This document shows, one piece after another, positions 24,847 through 34,008 of a stretch of 43,242 bases of DNA. The notes beneath the pieces were generated by a model, which saw only the letters and a program-made list of their open reading frames with translations, had not been told where the DNA came from and made no database searches. Made by a program: the position numbers and the translations under genes. Source of the DNA: an uncultured Roseburia sp. (GTDB taxonomy: Bacteria > Bacillota > Clostridia > Lachnospirales > Lachnospiraceae). The first letter of the stretch is position 1. Each line of letters opens with the position of its first letter. The stretch lies in the NCBI GenBank assembly GCA_947647505.1, contig CANSKO010000021.1:1-43242 (forward strand), written 5' to 3'.

Positions 24847-25812
24847 TTAATCAGACTGCAATGCAACTTTGATTTTCTTATAAATTCCTTCCGCGTCCAG
24901 CCCATATTTATGCAAAAGTTCAAGAGCCGGACCCGATTCTCCGAATATGTCGTGCATGCCAATGCGCGTCACTTTCGTCGGACGCTTCTCACTGAGCGTC
25001 TCACAGACTGCGGAACCCAGACCGCCAATCACCGAATGCTCTTCCACGGTAAACACTCTGCCCGTCTTTGTGGCGGAAGCGACGACAAGCGCTTCATCTA
25101 ACGGCTTGATCGTATGCATGTTAATCAGCTCTGCGTCAATGCCGTCCTCTGCAAGCTTCTCTGACGCATAGATGGCCTCCACGACGCACAGGCCCGTTGC
25201 AAATATCGTAATATCTTTCCCTTCGCGCAGCGTTACGCCTTTGCCAAATTCAAATTTGTAATCGCTTCTGTCATTGAATACGGGAACGGCAAGCCTTCCA
25301 AAGCGCATGTACACCGGTCCCTTATAAGCATACGCCGCCCGAACGGCCGCGATCGCTTCAATATTATCGCTCGGATTGAGAATTGCCATGCCCGGCAGAG
25401 AGCGCATCAGCGCAATATCCTCGTTGCACTGGTGGGTCGCCCCGTCTTCTCCAACGGAAATGCCCGCATGCGACGCGCCAATTTTTACATTTAATCCGGG
25501 GTATGCAATCGAATTGCGAATCTGTTCATATGCGCGCCCCGATGCAAACATGGCAAACGAACTCATAAACGGCGTCTTTCCGCTTGCAGCCAGTCCCGCC
25601 GCAATGCCGGCCATGTTCGCTTCCGCAATGCCGCAGTTGATATGCCGGTCGGGAAATTCTTTTGCAAAAACGCATGTCTTCGTAGCCGCCGCAAGATCTG
25701 CATCCAGCACAACTACATTTTGATCTTCTCTTCCAAGCTCTGCCAGCGTGCTGCCGTATCCTTCCCTGGTCGCGATTCTGGGCAGATCATTCAGATTTCT
25801 GCTTATTGGCAT
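24847..25812 (-). CDS. Transketolase C-terminal subunit
   Basis: The 321-residue protein covers the pyrimidine-binding and C-terminal domains of transketolase. It has NCGIAEANMAGIAAGLAASGKTPFMSSFAMF with the catalytic glutamate, HAGISVGEDGATHQ, LNPSDNIEA and the final GMHDIFGESG. It works as a heterodimer with the protein encoded just before it; the two genes overlap by 10 bp. Split transketolases are common in Clostridia and archaea and move two-carbon units in the non-oxidative pentose phosphate pathway. Confidence 0.94.
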   Translation of the reverse strand: MPISRNLNDLPRIATREGYGSTLAELGREDQNVVVLDADLAAATKTCVFAKEFPDRHINCGIAEANMAGIAAGLAASGKTPFMSSFAMFASGRAYEQIRNSIAYPGLNVKIGASHAGISVGEDGATHQCNEDIALMRSLPGMAILNPSDNIEAIAAVRAAYAYKGPVYMRFGRLAVPVFNDRSDYKFEFGKGVTLREGKDITIFATGLCVVEAIYASEKLAEDGIDAELINMHTIKPLDEALVVASATKTGRVFTVEEHSVIGGLGSAVCETLSEKRPTKVTRIGMHDIFGESGPALELLHKYGLDAEGIYKKIKVALQSD

Positions 25813-26636
25813 AATGCTTCACCTGCTTTCTTCAACTCTTCCATTGCAACGTAAAATTCCGCTTCTTTTGGCGCCTTGCCATGCCACTCCGCAGCGTCTT
25901 CCATAAACGAAACGCCTCTGCCCTTCTGCGTATTTGCAATAATCGCAGTCGGCATGCCCTTCGTCTGTTTCGCTTCTTTGAACGCCGCGTCAATTTCTTC
26001 AAAATTATGGCCGTCAATGGTAATCGTATGGAACTGAAAAGCCCGGAATTTTTCATCCATTGGATAAGGAGAGCATACGTCTTCCACTCTTCCGTCAATC
26101 TGAAGCCTGTTGTGATCGACGATAACGACAAGGTTGTCCAGCCTGCGGTGTCCTGCAAACATCGCGGCTTCCCAGATCTGCCCTTCCTGAATCTCACCGT
26201 CTCCGCACATCGCATAGACGCGATAGTCCTTCTGATCCATTTTCGCTGCAAGCGCCATTCCAACTGCCGCAGACAATCCCTGTCCAAGAGAACCGGTTGA
26301 CATATCCACGCCCGGAACGCATTTCATATCCGGATGCCCCTGTAAATAGCTTCCGACATGGCGCAGCGTCTTAAGATCCTCCACCGGGAAAAAGCCGCGG
26401 TATGCAAGCGCCGCATAAAGCCCCGGGGCCGTATGCCCTTTGGATAATACAAAGCGGTCGCGCTCCTGCATCTGCGGGCATTTCGGATCTACGTGAAGCT
26501 CTTCAAAATACAGATACGTAAAAAGATCGGCGGCCGACAGGGAACCTCCCGGATGTCCCGCTTTCGCACTGTAAATCGAAGTCACAATCCCTTCTCGGAC
26601 TTTATGCGCCATTTTCTTTAGTTCTAGTACGTCCAT
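25803..26636 (-). CDS. Transketolase N-terminal subunit
   Basis: The ATG at 26636 follows GAGGAG by six bases. The 277-residue protein is the thiamine diphosphate binding half: SAKAGHPGGSLSAAD, SKGHTAPGLYAALA, GSLGQGLSAAVGMALA, and the GDG-type cofactor motif CGDGEIQEGQIWEAAMFA with VDHNRLQIDG. It pairs with the overlapping downstream gene to form one active enzyme. A promoter lies directly upstream, and tcdA ends only 90 bases before it. Confidence 0.94.
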   Translation of the reverse strand: MDVLELKKMAHKVREGIVTSIYSAKAGHPGGSLSAADLFTYLYFEELHVDPKCPQMQERDRFVLSKGHTAPGLYAALAYRGFFPVEDLKTLRHVGSYLQGHPDMKCVPGVDMSTGSLGQGLSAAVGMALAAKMDQKDYRVYAMCGDGEIQEGQIWEAAMFAGHRRLDNLVVIVDHNRLQIDGRVEDVCSPYPMDEKFRAFQFHTITIDGHNFEEIDAAFKEAKQTKGMPTAIIANTQKGRGVSFMEDAAEWHGKAPKEAEFYVAMEELKKAGEALCQ

Positions 26637-26689
26637 CACAGTCTCCTCTTCCATATAAATATTAATTCCAGTAAAGCATCAGCATTAAA

Positions 26690-26717
26690 ATTATAACCTA
26701 AACCTCCATTTTTACAA
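26690..26717 (-). promoter_or_regulatory. Transketolase operon promoter
   Basis: On the minus strand TTGTAA (26712-26717) and a perfect TATAAT (26690-26695) are 16 bases apart, 54 bases before the ATG and just past the tcdA stop. Confidence 0.58.
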
Positions 26718-26726
26718 GCGATTTTT

Positions 26727-27446
26727 CTAAATTTCTTTAAAATTCGTTAAATCTTTTACGACTTCACCCGCCAGCAAAAGCCCTGCCACAGCCGGCACAA
26801 ACGCAATGCTGCCCGGCGCATTCCGGCTGTTTTCGCCCGTCTGCTCCGCCGCTTGCGCATGCAGCGGCGCCTCCTTCGACCAGACGACTTTTAAGCGCTC
26901 TACGCCGCGTTTTTTCAGTTCACGCCGCATCACCCTGGCCAGCGGACACACGCTTGTCTCATACACGTCAGATACCATAAATGCGCTGCCGTCCAGCTTG
27001 TTTCCCGCGCCCATGCTGCTGATAATGGGAACGTTCGCTTCTCTCGCCTGTAAAATGAGCGCAATTTTTGCCGTCACCGTATCGACGGCGTCCACAACGT
27101 AGTCATACGATGCAAACGGAAATTCGCAGGCGCATTCCGGCAGAAAAAAACGTTCCTGCGTACGCACCTTCGCCTCCGGATTAATCTGCGCAATGCGCGC
27201 CGCCATTACTTTCGTCTTATATGCCCCGATTACGTCTCTCGTAGCGATAATCTGACGATTGAGATTGGTCAGAGACACCGTATCATGATCCGTCAGATCC
27301 AATGCGCCGACACCGCTTCTTGCCAGCGCCTCGCAGACGTAGCCTCCCACGCCGCCGATGCCAAATACCGCGACGCGGGCGCGCCTTAGCCTGTCCACTG
27401 CCGCTTCCCCAAGAAGCAGCTTCGTTCTTTGCAGCCAGTCTTCCAT
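26727..27446 (-). CDS. tcdA: tRNA threonylcarbamoyladenosine dehydratase (TcdA/CsdL)
   Basis: The 239-residue protein is an E1-like enzyme that cyclises t6A37 of tRNAs with ATP. It has the nucleotide loop VFGIGGVGGYVCEALARSG (28-46), LTNLNRQI, DYVVDAVDTVTAK, and the TcdA-type region SVCPLARVMRRELKKRG. The length is normal. A GGCGAGGAAGC site precedes the ATG. The upstream L,D-transpeptidase frame runs 164 bp into this gene, so the ribosome site and first 54 codons lie inside the other reading frame. Confidence 0.93.
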   Translation of the reverse strand: MEDWLQRTKLLLGEAAVDRLRRARVAVFGIGGVGGYVCEALARSGVGALDLTDHDTVSLTNLNRQIIATRDVIGAYKTKVMAARIAQINPEAKVRTQERFFLPECACEFPFASYDYVVDAVDTVTAKIALILQAREANVPIISSMGAGNKLDGSAFMVSDVYETSVCPLARVMRRELKKRGVERLKVVWSKEAPLHAQAAEQTGENSRNAPGSIAFVPAVAGLLLAGEVVKDLTNFKEI

Positions 27447-28950
27447 GCTTCCTCGCCGTCAGAATGATCGTCTCGCTTTCCAACGTCACTTCTCCAATAC
27501 TGTTTATCATGCTCACGACCTGCGCCGCTTCCTGCGCCACCGCCGCTGCGCTTTCCGTGCCGGGCAGCGTATAGACGATGACCGGATCGCCTTTTTCAAT
27601 TTGCTCAAAAATCGTCTGCGCCGCCGCCGCCGGAAGGTTGATGCATCCATGCGAGCCGCTCGTCTTATAAATGCCGCCGCCAAAGCTGCGCCGCCAGGAA
27701 GCGTCATGCATCCCGACATTGTTGCAAAACGGCATCCAGTAATCCACAGGAGAAGCATAGTTTTCTCCGCGCAGCACGGCGTCGCGCTCTTTATACGTCA
27801 GTCCGTATATGCCGGTCGGCGTATCATAATTTCTGGAAATATTTCCGGACACAAAATCAGACTCCACAATCAGCTCGCCGTCTTTATAAAAAAACAGATG
27901 CTGCGCCGTCAGATTGATTTCCACATAAGTGTCTCCATAATCGTTTTCCCCGTGGCTTGCCGCCGTCTGCGCATAGACAATTTCACGCTCTACGGCCTCT
28001 CCCGCACGCAGGTCTTCTAAAAGCTGTTCTTTTTCCCCTTCTTTATCTACTTTCCAGCCATAATCTCCCGTCGTAATGTCAACCGTCTTTCCATAGGAAG
28101 TTTCCAGCGTATGCTTTCGAAACGCCGTATTATGTGAAGACGCCAGATCGTTTACGTACGCCTCCACCGCCGCTTCATCAAGGGCAACCTGATCCCCCTC
28201 CACCGTAAGCCACGTATGAATCGTGCCGCCGTCCAACACTTCTTTTCGATCCCCAAGCCGGTACGTCACCGTAACGAGCGCATAACGATTCAACGCATCG
28301 GCAAGCGTCCGAAGCGACGTATCCTCCCGCGTGACCTGAGGCTTTGCATAACAGTTTTCCTCTTCAAGAGAAATCGTATCCTTTAAATCGGAAATGGCTT
28401 CTTTTACAACGGAAAACAGACGCTTCTTTTTGATTTTGCTCCCCTTCTCTTCCGCAATGATCTGATATCCCTCTGGCGTATAGTCGGATATATACGCGTC
28501 CTCTGGTTCTTTCTGCTGCTTTTTCTGCATAAAATCCAGTGTCTGCACCTGTTCTTTCAGCTTTTCTTCATCAAATGTCACTACCGTAGGCGTATGTATC
28601 TTCTGCGGCGTAAACAGCGCAAAAATCCACGCAAATCCATTCTGCTTTCGGATCTGTTTTTCAATGCTGTCCCCAAACTCCGGTTTCAGGGAAATCGCCT
28701 CTCCCCGCAGCGTCTCCTGTTTGCCTCCCCGTGTCTCTATGCACAGCGCATAGCTGTCGATTTCCTGCGTAATCCGCTCCTGTGCCCGCTCTTTGGATAT
28801 TCCCGATACCTCTATTCCGTTTAATTCGGACGAGGGCAGAAAATGACTGCAAAAGTACAGCGACGCGCCCAAATAGCAGACGGCCAGAACCGCAAGCGTA
28901 ATGATAACGGTTTTGACCAGAACAGCCGGCTTCTTTTCTGTCAAACGCAA
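27283..28950 (-). CDS. Membrane-anchored L,D-transpeptidase (YkuD domain)
   Basis: The likely start is a TTG at 28950, eight bases after AAGGAG. The 555-residue protein has one N-terminal membrane helix (11-33), two peptidoglycan-binding-like modules of the type found before YkuD domains (about 45-200 and 210-325), and the YkuD catalytic domain (about 342-462) with His415 in NVGMHDASWR and Cys436 in SGSHGCINLP. It should form 3-3 crosslinks in peptidoglycan, which bypass penicillin-binding proteins. The natural end would be expected near residue 500; instead the frame continues 54 residues into tcdA, giving an Arg/Gly-rich tail. The tail may be real, or the stop was lost. Confidence 0.88.
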   Translation of the reverse strand: MRLTEKKPAVLVKTVIITLAVLAVCYLGASLYFCSHFLPSSELNGIEVSGISKERAQERITQEIDSYALCIETRGGKQETLRGEAISLKPEFGDSIEKQIRKQNGFAWIFALFTPQKIHTPTVVTFDEEKLKEQVQTLDFMQKKQQKEPEDAYISDYTPEGYQIIAEEKGSKIKKKRLFSVVKEAISDLKDTISLEEENCYAKPQVTREDTSLRTLADALNRYALVTVTYRLGDRKEVLDGGTIHTWLTVEGDQVALDEAAVEAYVNDLASSHNTAFRKHTLETSYGKTVDITTGDYGWKVDKEGEKEQLLEDLRAGEAVEREIVYAQTAASHGENDYGDTYVEINLTAQHLFFYKDGELIVESDFVSGNISRNYDTPTGIYGLTYKERDAVLRGENYASPVDYWMPFCNNVGMHDASWRRSFGGGIYKTSGSHGCINLPAAAAQTIFEQIEKGDPVIVYTLPGTESAAAVAQEAAQVVSMINSIGEVTLESETIILTARKHGRLAAKNEAASWGSGSGQAKARPRRGIWHRRRGRLRLRGAGKKRCRRIGSDGS

Positions 28951-29270
28951 TTGCCTGTCTCCTTCCTGTCTGGTTTGCTTTATTATATTCCTACATATAT
29001 ACGTCTGCTTCTGTTTTTCATGTCCAGAATGTTATCGCTGCATAGCCTGCAAAAAAATACCGAAAACAAAACTGCGACATTTTTCGCGATTTCTGTTCTA
29101 TTATACTGGTCTTATCGCGGGATGACAAGAGGAAGAAACGCATCCCCGCTGCGAAAGTCTTAAGAATTTCCTAAATTTCGAAAATGAAATTGCAGCCGAA
29201 AAACTCCTGTGCTATAATTTTTTGCAATAAGCATAAACATAAATAAGATCTGTCAGGCAGGGTGGATGTC
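28951..29270. other. Divergent intergenic region between the L,D-transpeptidase and PAP2 genes
   Basis: This 320-bp stretch holds no credible gene. On the minus side a TATAAT (28982-28987) without a good -35 is a possible transpeptidase promoter. On the plus side a TATACT at 29102-29107 is followed by an imperfect stem, GCGGGATG (29117-29124) with CATCCCCGC (29141-29149), and then by the better promoter at 29190-29218. I recognise no known riboswitch. Confidence 0.5.
29190..29218 (+). promoter_or_regulatory. Promoter of the PAP2 gene
   Basis: TTGCAG (29190-29195) and a perfect TATAAT (29213-29218) are 17 bases apart, about 50 bases ahead of the start codon. Confidence 0.62.
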
Positions 29271-29969
29271 ATGGATTGTATAAAACCCAAAGAACTTTCT
29301 TTTAAAAACAAATTTGACGTATTTTGCCGGAAATACAGGCACGGCTTCGTGCTGCTGTACCTGCTTTTGTATTTCCCCTGGTTCGGCTGGCTGGAGCGGA
29401 CTGTAACAAACCGCTTCCACATCATACACATGGCCATCGACGATGCGATTCCATTTGTGGAATATTTTATCGTGCCCTACCTGTTATGGTTCGTCTATAT
29501 CACTGCCGCAGTTGTTTATTTCTTTTTCAAAAATAAAAAGGAGTATTACAGGCTCTGTGCTTTTTTGTTCGTGGGAATGACGGTTTTTCTGATTATTTCC
29601 ACCGTGTACCCAAACGGTCACTATCTGCGGCCAAAAGAATTTGCGCAGGAATCCATTTTCACCGACCTGGTGCGCATGGTATATCAGGCGGACACGCCGA
29701 CGAACCTGTTTCCCAGCATTCACGTATACAATTCGATTGGCGTAAATATTGCCGTCTGGCGCTGTGAAGAGTTCCGCAAAAAGCGCGTCATTCGTTTTGG
29801 TTCCCTGCTGCTGATGTTCTGCATTATTTTATCCACCGTATTTTTAAAACAGCACTCTGTTTTTGACGTTATCACCGGAATCGTTTTATCCGCATTTATG
29901 TACACGATCGTCTATGCCACGGCTCTCTTTCATCTGGAAGAATCCCCCACCGCCTTTGAGCGCGTTTGA
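29271..29969 (+). CDS. PAP2-family membrane phosphatase
   Basis: The ATG at 29271 lies nine bases after GGCAGG; a GTG three codons upstream is an alternative. The 232-residue protein has about six membrane helices and the three PAP2 elements in order: GHYLRP, the PSIH motif in NLFPSIHVYNSIG, and TVFLKQHSVFDVITG with the final His and Asp. It resembles the PAP2_3 (inositolphosphotransferase-like) subgroup. It should remove phosphate from a lipid phosphate such as phosphatidate or undecaprenyl pyrophosphate; the substrate cannot be told. A strong terminator follows. Confidence 0.85.
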   Translation: MDCIKPKELSFKNKFDVFCRKYRHGFVLLYLLLYFPWFGWLERTVTNRFHIIHMAIDDAIPFVEYFIVPYLLWFVYITAAVVYFFFKNKKEYYRLCAFLFVGMTVFLIISTVYPNGHYLRPKEFAQESIFTDLVRMVYQADTPTNLFPSIHVYNSIGVNIAVWRCEEFRKKRVIRFGSLLLMFCIILSTVFLKQHSVFDVITGIVLSAFMYTIVYATALFHLEESPTAFERV

Positions 29970-29973
29970 ACAG

Positions 29974-30008
29974 AACTCCCCACCATGTCGCATGGCGGGG
30001 AGTTTTTT
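29974..30008 (+). terminator. Terminator after the PAP2 gene
   Basis: AACTCCCC (29974-29981) pairs with GGGGAGTT (29997-30004), with an inner CATG/CATG extension, and a T tract runs to 30008. It lies between convergent genes. Confidence 0.85.
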
Positions 30009-30026
30009 GAAACGATTCCAGAAGCA

Positions 30027-31205
30027 TTACCAGAGCCGAAACAGCGAAATCCCTTTCCTTGCAATTTTATACGGCAGCGTTTCCAGCTCCCGTACGGCCT
30101 GTTTTAATTCCCTGCGAATCGCGATCTGCTGCGGGCAATGCTTCTCACAGGCTCCGCATCCGATGCACTGCGACGCGCTGCTCTGATTTTTACGAAATGC
30201 CGTACACTGTAAATATTCCCTGCGCGCGCCGCCTTTTGTCTCAGCGTACATTTCATTGTAACAGCGAAACGTCACCGGGATATCGACGCCGTGCGGACAC
30301 GGCATGCAGTAGCCGCAGCCGGTACAGCCTACTTTTATCTTCTTTTCTATCGCTTCTTTTACGCGCGCAACCAACGCGGCGTCCGATTCCGAAAAATGTC
30401 CCGGCAGCGCGCCGTCCGCCGTTTTTACATTTTCCTCTATCATTTCCATCGAATTCATGCCGGAAAGCACGCACGTCACTTCCGGCTGATCGTACAGCCA
30501 GCGAAACGCAAGCTCCGCCGGCGTCCGATGCTGCGCGTCGTTTTCAAACAGCGCCTTCGCCTCCTCCGGAAGCAGATTTACCAGCCGTCCGCCGCGCAGC
30601 GGCTCCATAATGATGACGGGCAGCCCCTGTTTCGCGGCGTACATAAGCCCCTCTCTTCCGGCCTGGCTGTGCTCGTCCATATAATTATACTGAATCTGGC
30701 AAAAATCCCACGGATATGCGTCTGCAAGCTCTTGAAACATCGCCGTATGCCCGTGATAGGAAAAACCGATATTGCGAATCGCGCCGCTTTTTTGCTTCTC
30801 TGCAATCCACGTTTCGATTCCCATGTTTTTCAGCTTCTCCCAAGTATCCACATCCGTCAGCATATGCATCAGATAATAGTCAATATAATCCGTCTGTAAT
30901 CTGGTAAGCTCCTCTTTAAAAATTTTTTCCACGCCCTCGATGGACCTGATCAGATAATGCGGCAGCTTCGTCGCAATCAACACCCGCTCTCTGCATGCAT
31001 TGCGCTTTAAAATTTCGCCAAGCGCCGCTTCGCTTCCCGGATAAATATAGGCGGTGTCGAAATAATTGACGCCCGACGCAATCGCATGCATTACTTCCCG
31101 CTCCGCTTTTTCAAGGTCAATCGACCCGCCCTTTTTTGTAAAGCGCATGCAGCCGTATCCCAGAACGGACAGCGCGTTTCCCTTCCTGTCTTTTCGATAC
31201 TGCAT
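30027..31205 (-). CDS. Aldo/keto reductase with C-terminal 2[4Fe-4S] ferredoxin domain
   Basis: A 392-residue protein. Residues 1-280 form an aldo/keto reductase barrel with GYGCMRF, NYFDTAYIYPGSE and catalytic Tyr, the lysine in ATKLPHYL, and the histidine-bearing YYLMHML. Residues about 293-375 hold two cysteine clusters, CTGCGYCMPCPHGVDIP and CIGCGACEKHCPQ, typical of the ferredoxin-like extension in anaerobe members. The cluster may let ferredoxin replace or assist NAD(P)H. The physiological substrate is unknown. The ribosome site GGAGG lies in the last codons of nadE, so the genes are coupled. Confidence 0.93.
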   Translation of the reverse strand: MQYRKDRKGNALSVLGYGCMRFTKKGGSIDLEKAEREVMHAIASGVNYFDTAYIYPGSEAALGEILKRNACRERVLIATKLPHYLIRSIEGVEKIFKEELTRLQTDYIDYYLMHMLTDVDTWEKLKNMGIETWIAEKQKSGAIRNIGFSYHGHTAMFQELADAYPWDFCQIQYNYMDEHSQAGREGLMYAAKQGLPVIIMEPLRGGRLVNLLPEEAKALFENDAQHRTPAELAFRWLYDQPEVTCVLSGMNSMEMIEENVKTADGALPGHFSESDAALVARVKEAIEKKIKVGCTGCGYCMPCPHGVDIPVTFRCYNEMYAETKGGARREYLQCTAFRKNQSSASQCIGCGACEKHCPQQIAIRRELKQAVRELETLPYKIARKGISLFRLW

Positions 31206-31206
31206 C

Positions 31207-33126
31207 CTAACCTCCTATCGCAGCCAGCTCATCCATCCAGAGCCTTGCGCACGCATCCGACGGCATTCGAAGATCTCCCCGCGGCGAAAGCGCAATCGTC
31301 CCAACCTTCGGTCCGTCCGGCAGACAGGAACGTTTAAACTGCTGCGAAAAGAAACGGCGGTAAAAATTGGACAACCACTGCTGAATCACGTTTTTGTCGT
31401 ATTTCCCTGCAAAAGCCAGACAGGAGAGGCGATATATTTTTTGGGGCGGAAACCCGAAACGCAGCATTGCGTACAGAAAAAAGTCATGCAGCTCGTAAGG
31501 ACCCACCGTATCTTCTGTCTTTTGTGCAATTTCACCGTCCTTTGGCGGTAAAAGCTCCGGGCTGACCGGCGTATCCAGAATATCAGACAGCGCAGCCCGA
31601 AGCGGCGTATCCTGGCACGCATCGGCGCAATACTGCACCAGATGCCGCACCAGCGTCTTTGGCACCGACGCATTGACGCCATACATCGACATGTGATCTC
31701 CGTTATACGTCGCCCATCCCAACGCCAGCTCGGACATATCTCCCGTCCCGATCACCATGCCGCCCTTCTGGTTGGCAATGTCCATTAAGATCTGCGTGCG
31801 TTCTCTTGCCTGTGCATTTTCATACGTGATGTCATGCACCTGATCGTCCTGTCCGATATCCTTAAAATGCACTGCAACCGCATCCTTGATCGGCACTTCC
31901 AGAAACGATACGCCAAGCCGCGTTGCCATGCTTAAGGCATTCTCATGCGTCCGCTTTGTCGTCCCAAATCCAGGCATTGTAATGGCAAGGACGCCGGCGC
32001 GCTCCCATTTGAGCATATCAAACGCCCGGACTGCGACCAGCAGCGCAAGCGCAGAGTCCAGCCCGCCGGACAGACCGACTACGGCGCATCTGCAATTTAC
32101 ATGCTGCAGCCGTCTGCACAGTCCCGTCGCCTGAATCGTGAGGATTTCCTCGCAGCGCCGCTTTCGCTCTTTTTCCCCTTCCGGAACAAACGGCGTCGGA
32201 TCGATGCGCCGGGTCAGCTCTGTCTGTTCGATTTGCAGTGCAAAATCAATCGTTTCATACGCCGCCTCATGGCAATATCTTCCAAACGTCGTATTGCGTC
32301 TGCGCTCTTCCGTCAGTTTTTTTACATCAATTTCCGAATATGCGACAGAAGGCTTCCCCCACTCCGCTTCCGCCAGCAGCACGCCATTTTCCGCGATCAT
32401 GCTGTGCCCTGCATAAACGACGTCCTGCGTAGACTCTCCGCTTCCGGCGCCGGCATACAGGTAGCCGCACAAAAGCCTTGCCGACTGCCCTCTGACCAGA
32501 TCTCTCCGGTAACTGCTTTTGCCAACTGCCGCGTCGCTGGCCGAAAGATTGACCAGAAGCGTCGCGCCGGAAAGCGCATGCAGGATGCCCGGCGGATTCG
32601 GCGCCCACAAATCTTCACAGATCTCAACGCCAATCACCAGCTCTTCCATTGTCTCACAGGCAAACAAAAGGCGGCTTCCCATCGAAATCCACTCTTCTCC
32701 TATCTCAACGCATACCGTTTCTTCCATCCCCTGCGTAAAATGGCGCAATTCATAAAATTCATTGTAATTTGGCAGATGCGTCTTTGGCACAAGGCCAAGA
32801 ATTTCTCCATGGCTCACCGCCGCCGCCGCATTGTACAGCTTGCCTTTATAACAAATCGGAAGCCCCACAAACACGATGGCGTCGATCTCCTTTGTACACG
32901 ATGCAATTTCAAGCAGTCCTTCTTTCGCCCGTTCCAGAAGCAATTCCTGCAAAAACAGATCGCCGCAGGAATAGCCTGTAATGCAAAGCTCCGGAAATAC
33001 CATCACCTTTGCGCCGGCCGCGCCGCATTCTCTGATCTTTTCACAGATGCATGCCGTATTGTACCGGGTATCCGCCACTTTAAGATCCGGCGTTATCACC
33101 GCCGTTTTTACAAATCCGTCTTTCAA
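31207..33126 (-). CDS. nadE: Glutamine-dependent NAD+ synthetase
   Basis: The start is a TTG at 33126, eight bases after AAAGGAG, which itself overlaps the hslO stop. The 639-residue protein has an N-terminal nitrilase-type glutaminase with Glu46 (VFPELCITGY), Lys115 (VPKTHLPNY) and Cys170 (GVEICEDLW), and a C-terminal synthetase with the PP-loop SGGLDS (353-358), followed by MPGFGTTKRT and GTGDMSELALGWATYNGDHMS. It converts deamido-NAD to NAD. It is complete and of normal length. It sits in a methyltransferase-hslO-nadE-aldo/keto reductase run. Confidence 0.96.
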   Translation of the reverse strand: MKDGFVKTAVITPDLKVADTRYNTACICEKIRECGAAGAKVMVFPELCITGYSCGDLFLQELLLERAKEGLLEIASCTKEIDAIVFVGLPICYKGKLYNAAAAVSHGEILGLVPKTHLPNYNEFYELRHFTQGMEETVCVEIGEEWISMGSRLLFACETMEELVIGVEICEDLWAPNPPGILHALSGATLLVNLSASDAAVGKSSYRRDLVRGQSARLLCGYLYAGAGSGESTQDVVYAGHSMIAENGVLLAEAEWGKPSVAYSEIDVKKLTEERRRNTTFGRYCHEAAYETIDFALQIEQTELTRRIDPTPFVPEGEKERKRRCEEILTIQATGLCRRLQHVNCRCAVVGLSGGLDSALALLVAVRAFDMLKWERAGVLAITMPGFGTTKRTHENALSMATRLGVSFLEVPIKDAVAVHFKDIGQDDQVHDITYENAQARERTQILMDIANQKGGMVIGTGDMSELALGWATYNGDHMSMYGVNASVPKTLVRHLVQYCADACQDTPLRAALSDILDTPVSPELLPPKDGEIAQKTEDTVGPYELHDFFLYAMLRFGFPPQKIYRLSCLAFAGKYDKNVIQQWLSNFYRRFFSQQFKRSCLPDGPKVGTIALSPRGDLRMPSDACARLWMDELAAIGG

Positions 33127-33130
33127 CCTC

Positions 33131-34006
33131 TCATCTCCTTTTTGCAATCTCTTCCAGCTCTTCCGCGGCAAATTTGTAATCCGTATTGCAGAAATGGCAG
33201 TTCACTTCGATCCCGTCTCCGTCTGCAAGCATCTCTTCCAGATCCTTTCTGCCAAGCGTCGCCAGCGACCGGGAAATTTTTTCTTTGGAGCAGCCGCAGA
33301 AAAACCGGGCGGGAATCGTATCCGTCACTTCAAACGGAATATCGCCCAACACTTCTTTTAACAGAGCGTCCGGCGTATCGCCTTGCTGCAAAAGCTCCGT
33401 TATGCTGCTTAAGCCCGCTATCCTTTTTTCCAGCTTCGCGATCGTCTCCTCATCGGTATGCGGCATCAGCTGAAGGATAAATCCGCCCGCCCGCTTTACC
33501 GTATTGTCCTTCTCCATCAATACGCCAAGCCCAACGGAAGAGGGCGTCTGCTCGGAAGATGCGAAATAATACGTCAGGTCGTCCGCAATCTCTCCCGTTT
33601 GCAATGCAATCTGTCCCACATAAGGCTCTTTCATCCCCAGATCCTTGATGACGCTCATCACGCCCATGCCAAGCGCGCCGCCCACGTCCAGCTTGCCCTT
33701 TGCATTGGGCGGCAGCATCACATCCGCTACTGTGGGATAGCCTTTGACGCTTCCTCTGGCGTCCGCCGTAACCGTCAATCCCTTTGCCGGACCGCTGCCC
33801 TGTATCTGTATGGTCAGAAGATCCTTTTCCCCCTTCATCATTACGCCCATCATAGCGGCCCCGGCCAGAAGCCTTCCAAGCGCCGCCGTCATGACCGGGC
33901 TTGTATTGTGCCGTTTCCTGGCTGTTTCCACCAGTTCTCTCGCTGTAATGGCAAACGCGCGAATCTGGCCGTTTGCCGCCGTAGCCCTCACTATATAATC
34001 TGACAT
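33131..34006 (-). CDS. hslO: Redox-regulated chaperone Hsp33
   Basis: The ATG at 34006 lies seven bases after AGGAAAGGGG and two bases past the upstream stop; an ATG two codons earlier is possible. The 291-residue protein has DYIVRATAANGQIRAFAI at the start, the core LTIQIQGSGPAKGLTVTAD, and the C-terminal zinc switch Cys237-x-Cys239 with Cys270-x-x-Cys273. Oxidation releases zinc and activates the chaperone. In an anaerobe it protects against oxygen or bleach-type stress. Confidence 0.95.
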   Translation of the reverse strand: MSDYIVRATAANGQIRAFAITARELVETARKRHNTSPVMTAALGRLLAGAAMMGVMMKGEKDLLTIQIQGSGPAKGLTVTADARGSVKGYPTVADVMLPPNAKGKLDVGGALGMGVMSVIKDLGMKEPYVGQIALQTGEIADDLTYYFASSEQTPSSVGLGVLMEKDNTVKRAGGFILQLMPHTDEETIAKLEKRIAGLSSITELLQQGDTPDALLKEVLGDIPFEVTDTIPARFFCGCSKEKISRSLATLGRKDLEEMLADGDGIEVNCHFCNTDYKFAAEELEEIAKRR

Positions 34007-34008
34007 TG

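Noticed and set aside
26637..26726. Terminator between tcdA and the transketolase genes
   Set aside because: No stem-loop was found; only the transketolase promoter is supported, so read-through from tcdA is possible.
31945..33480. Plus-strand open frame of 511 codons
   Set aside because: It is antisense to nadE and hslO, whose motifs are complete; the antisense translation is Arg/Cys/Phe-rich without any family pattern.
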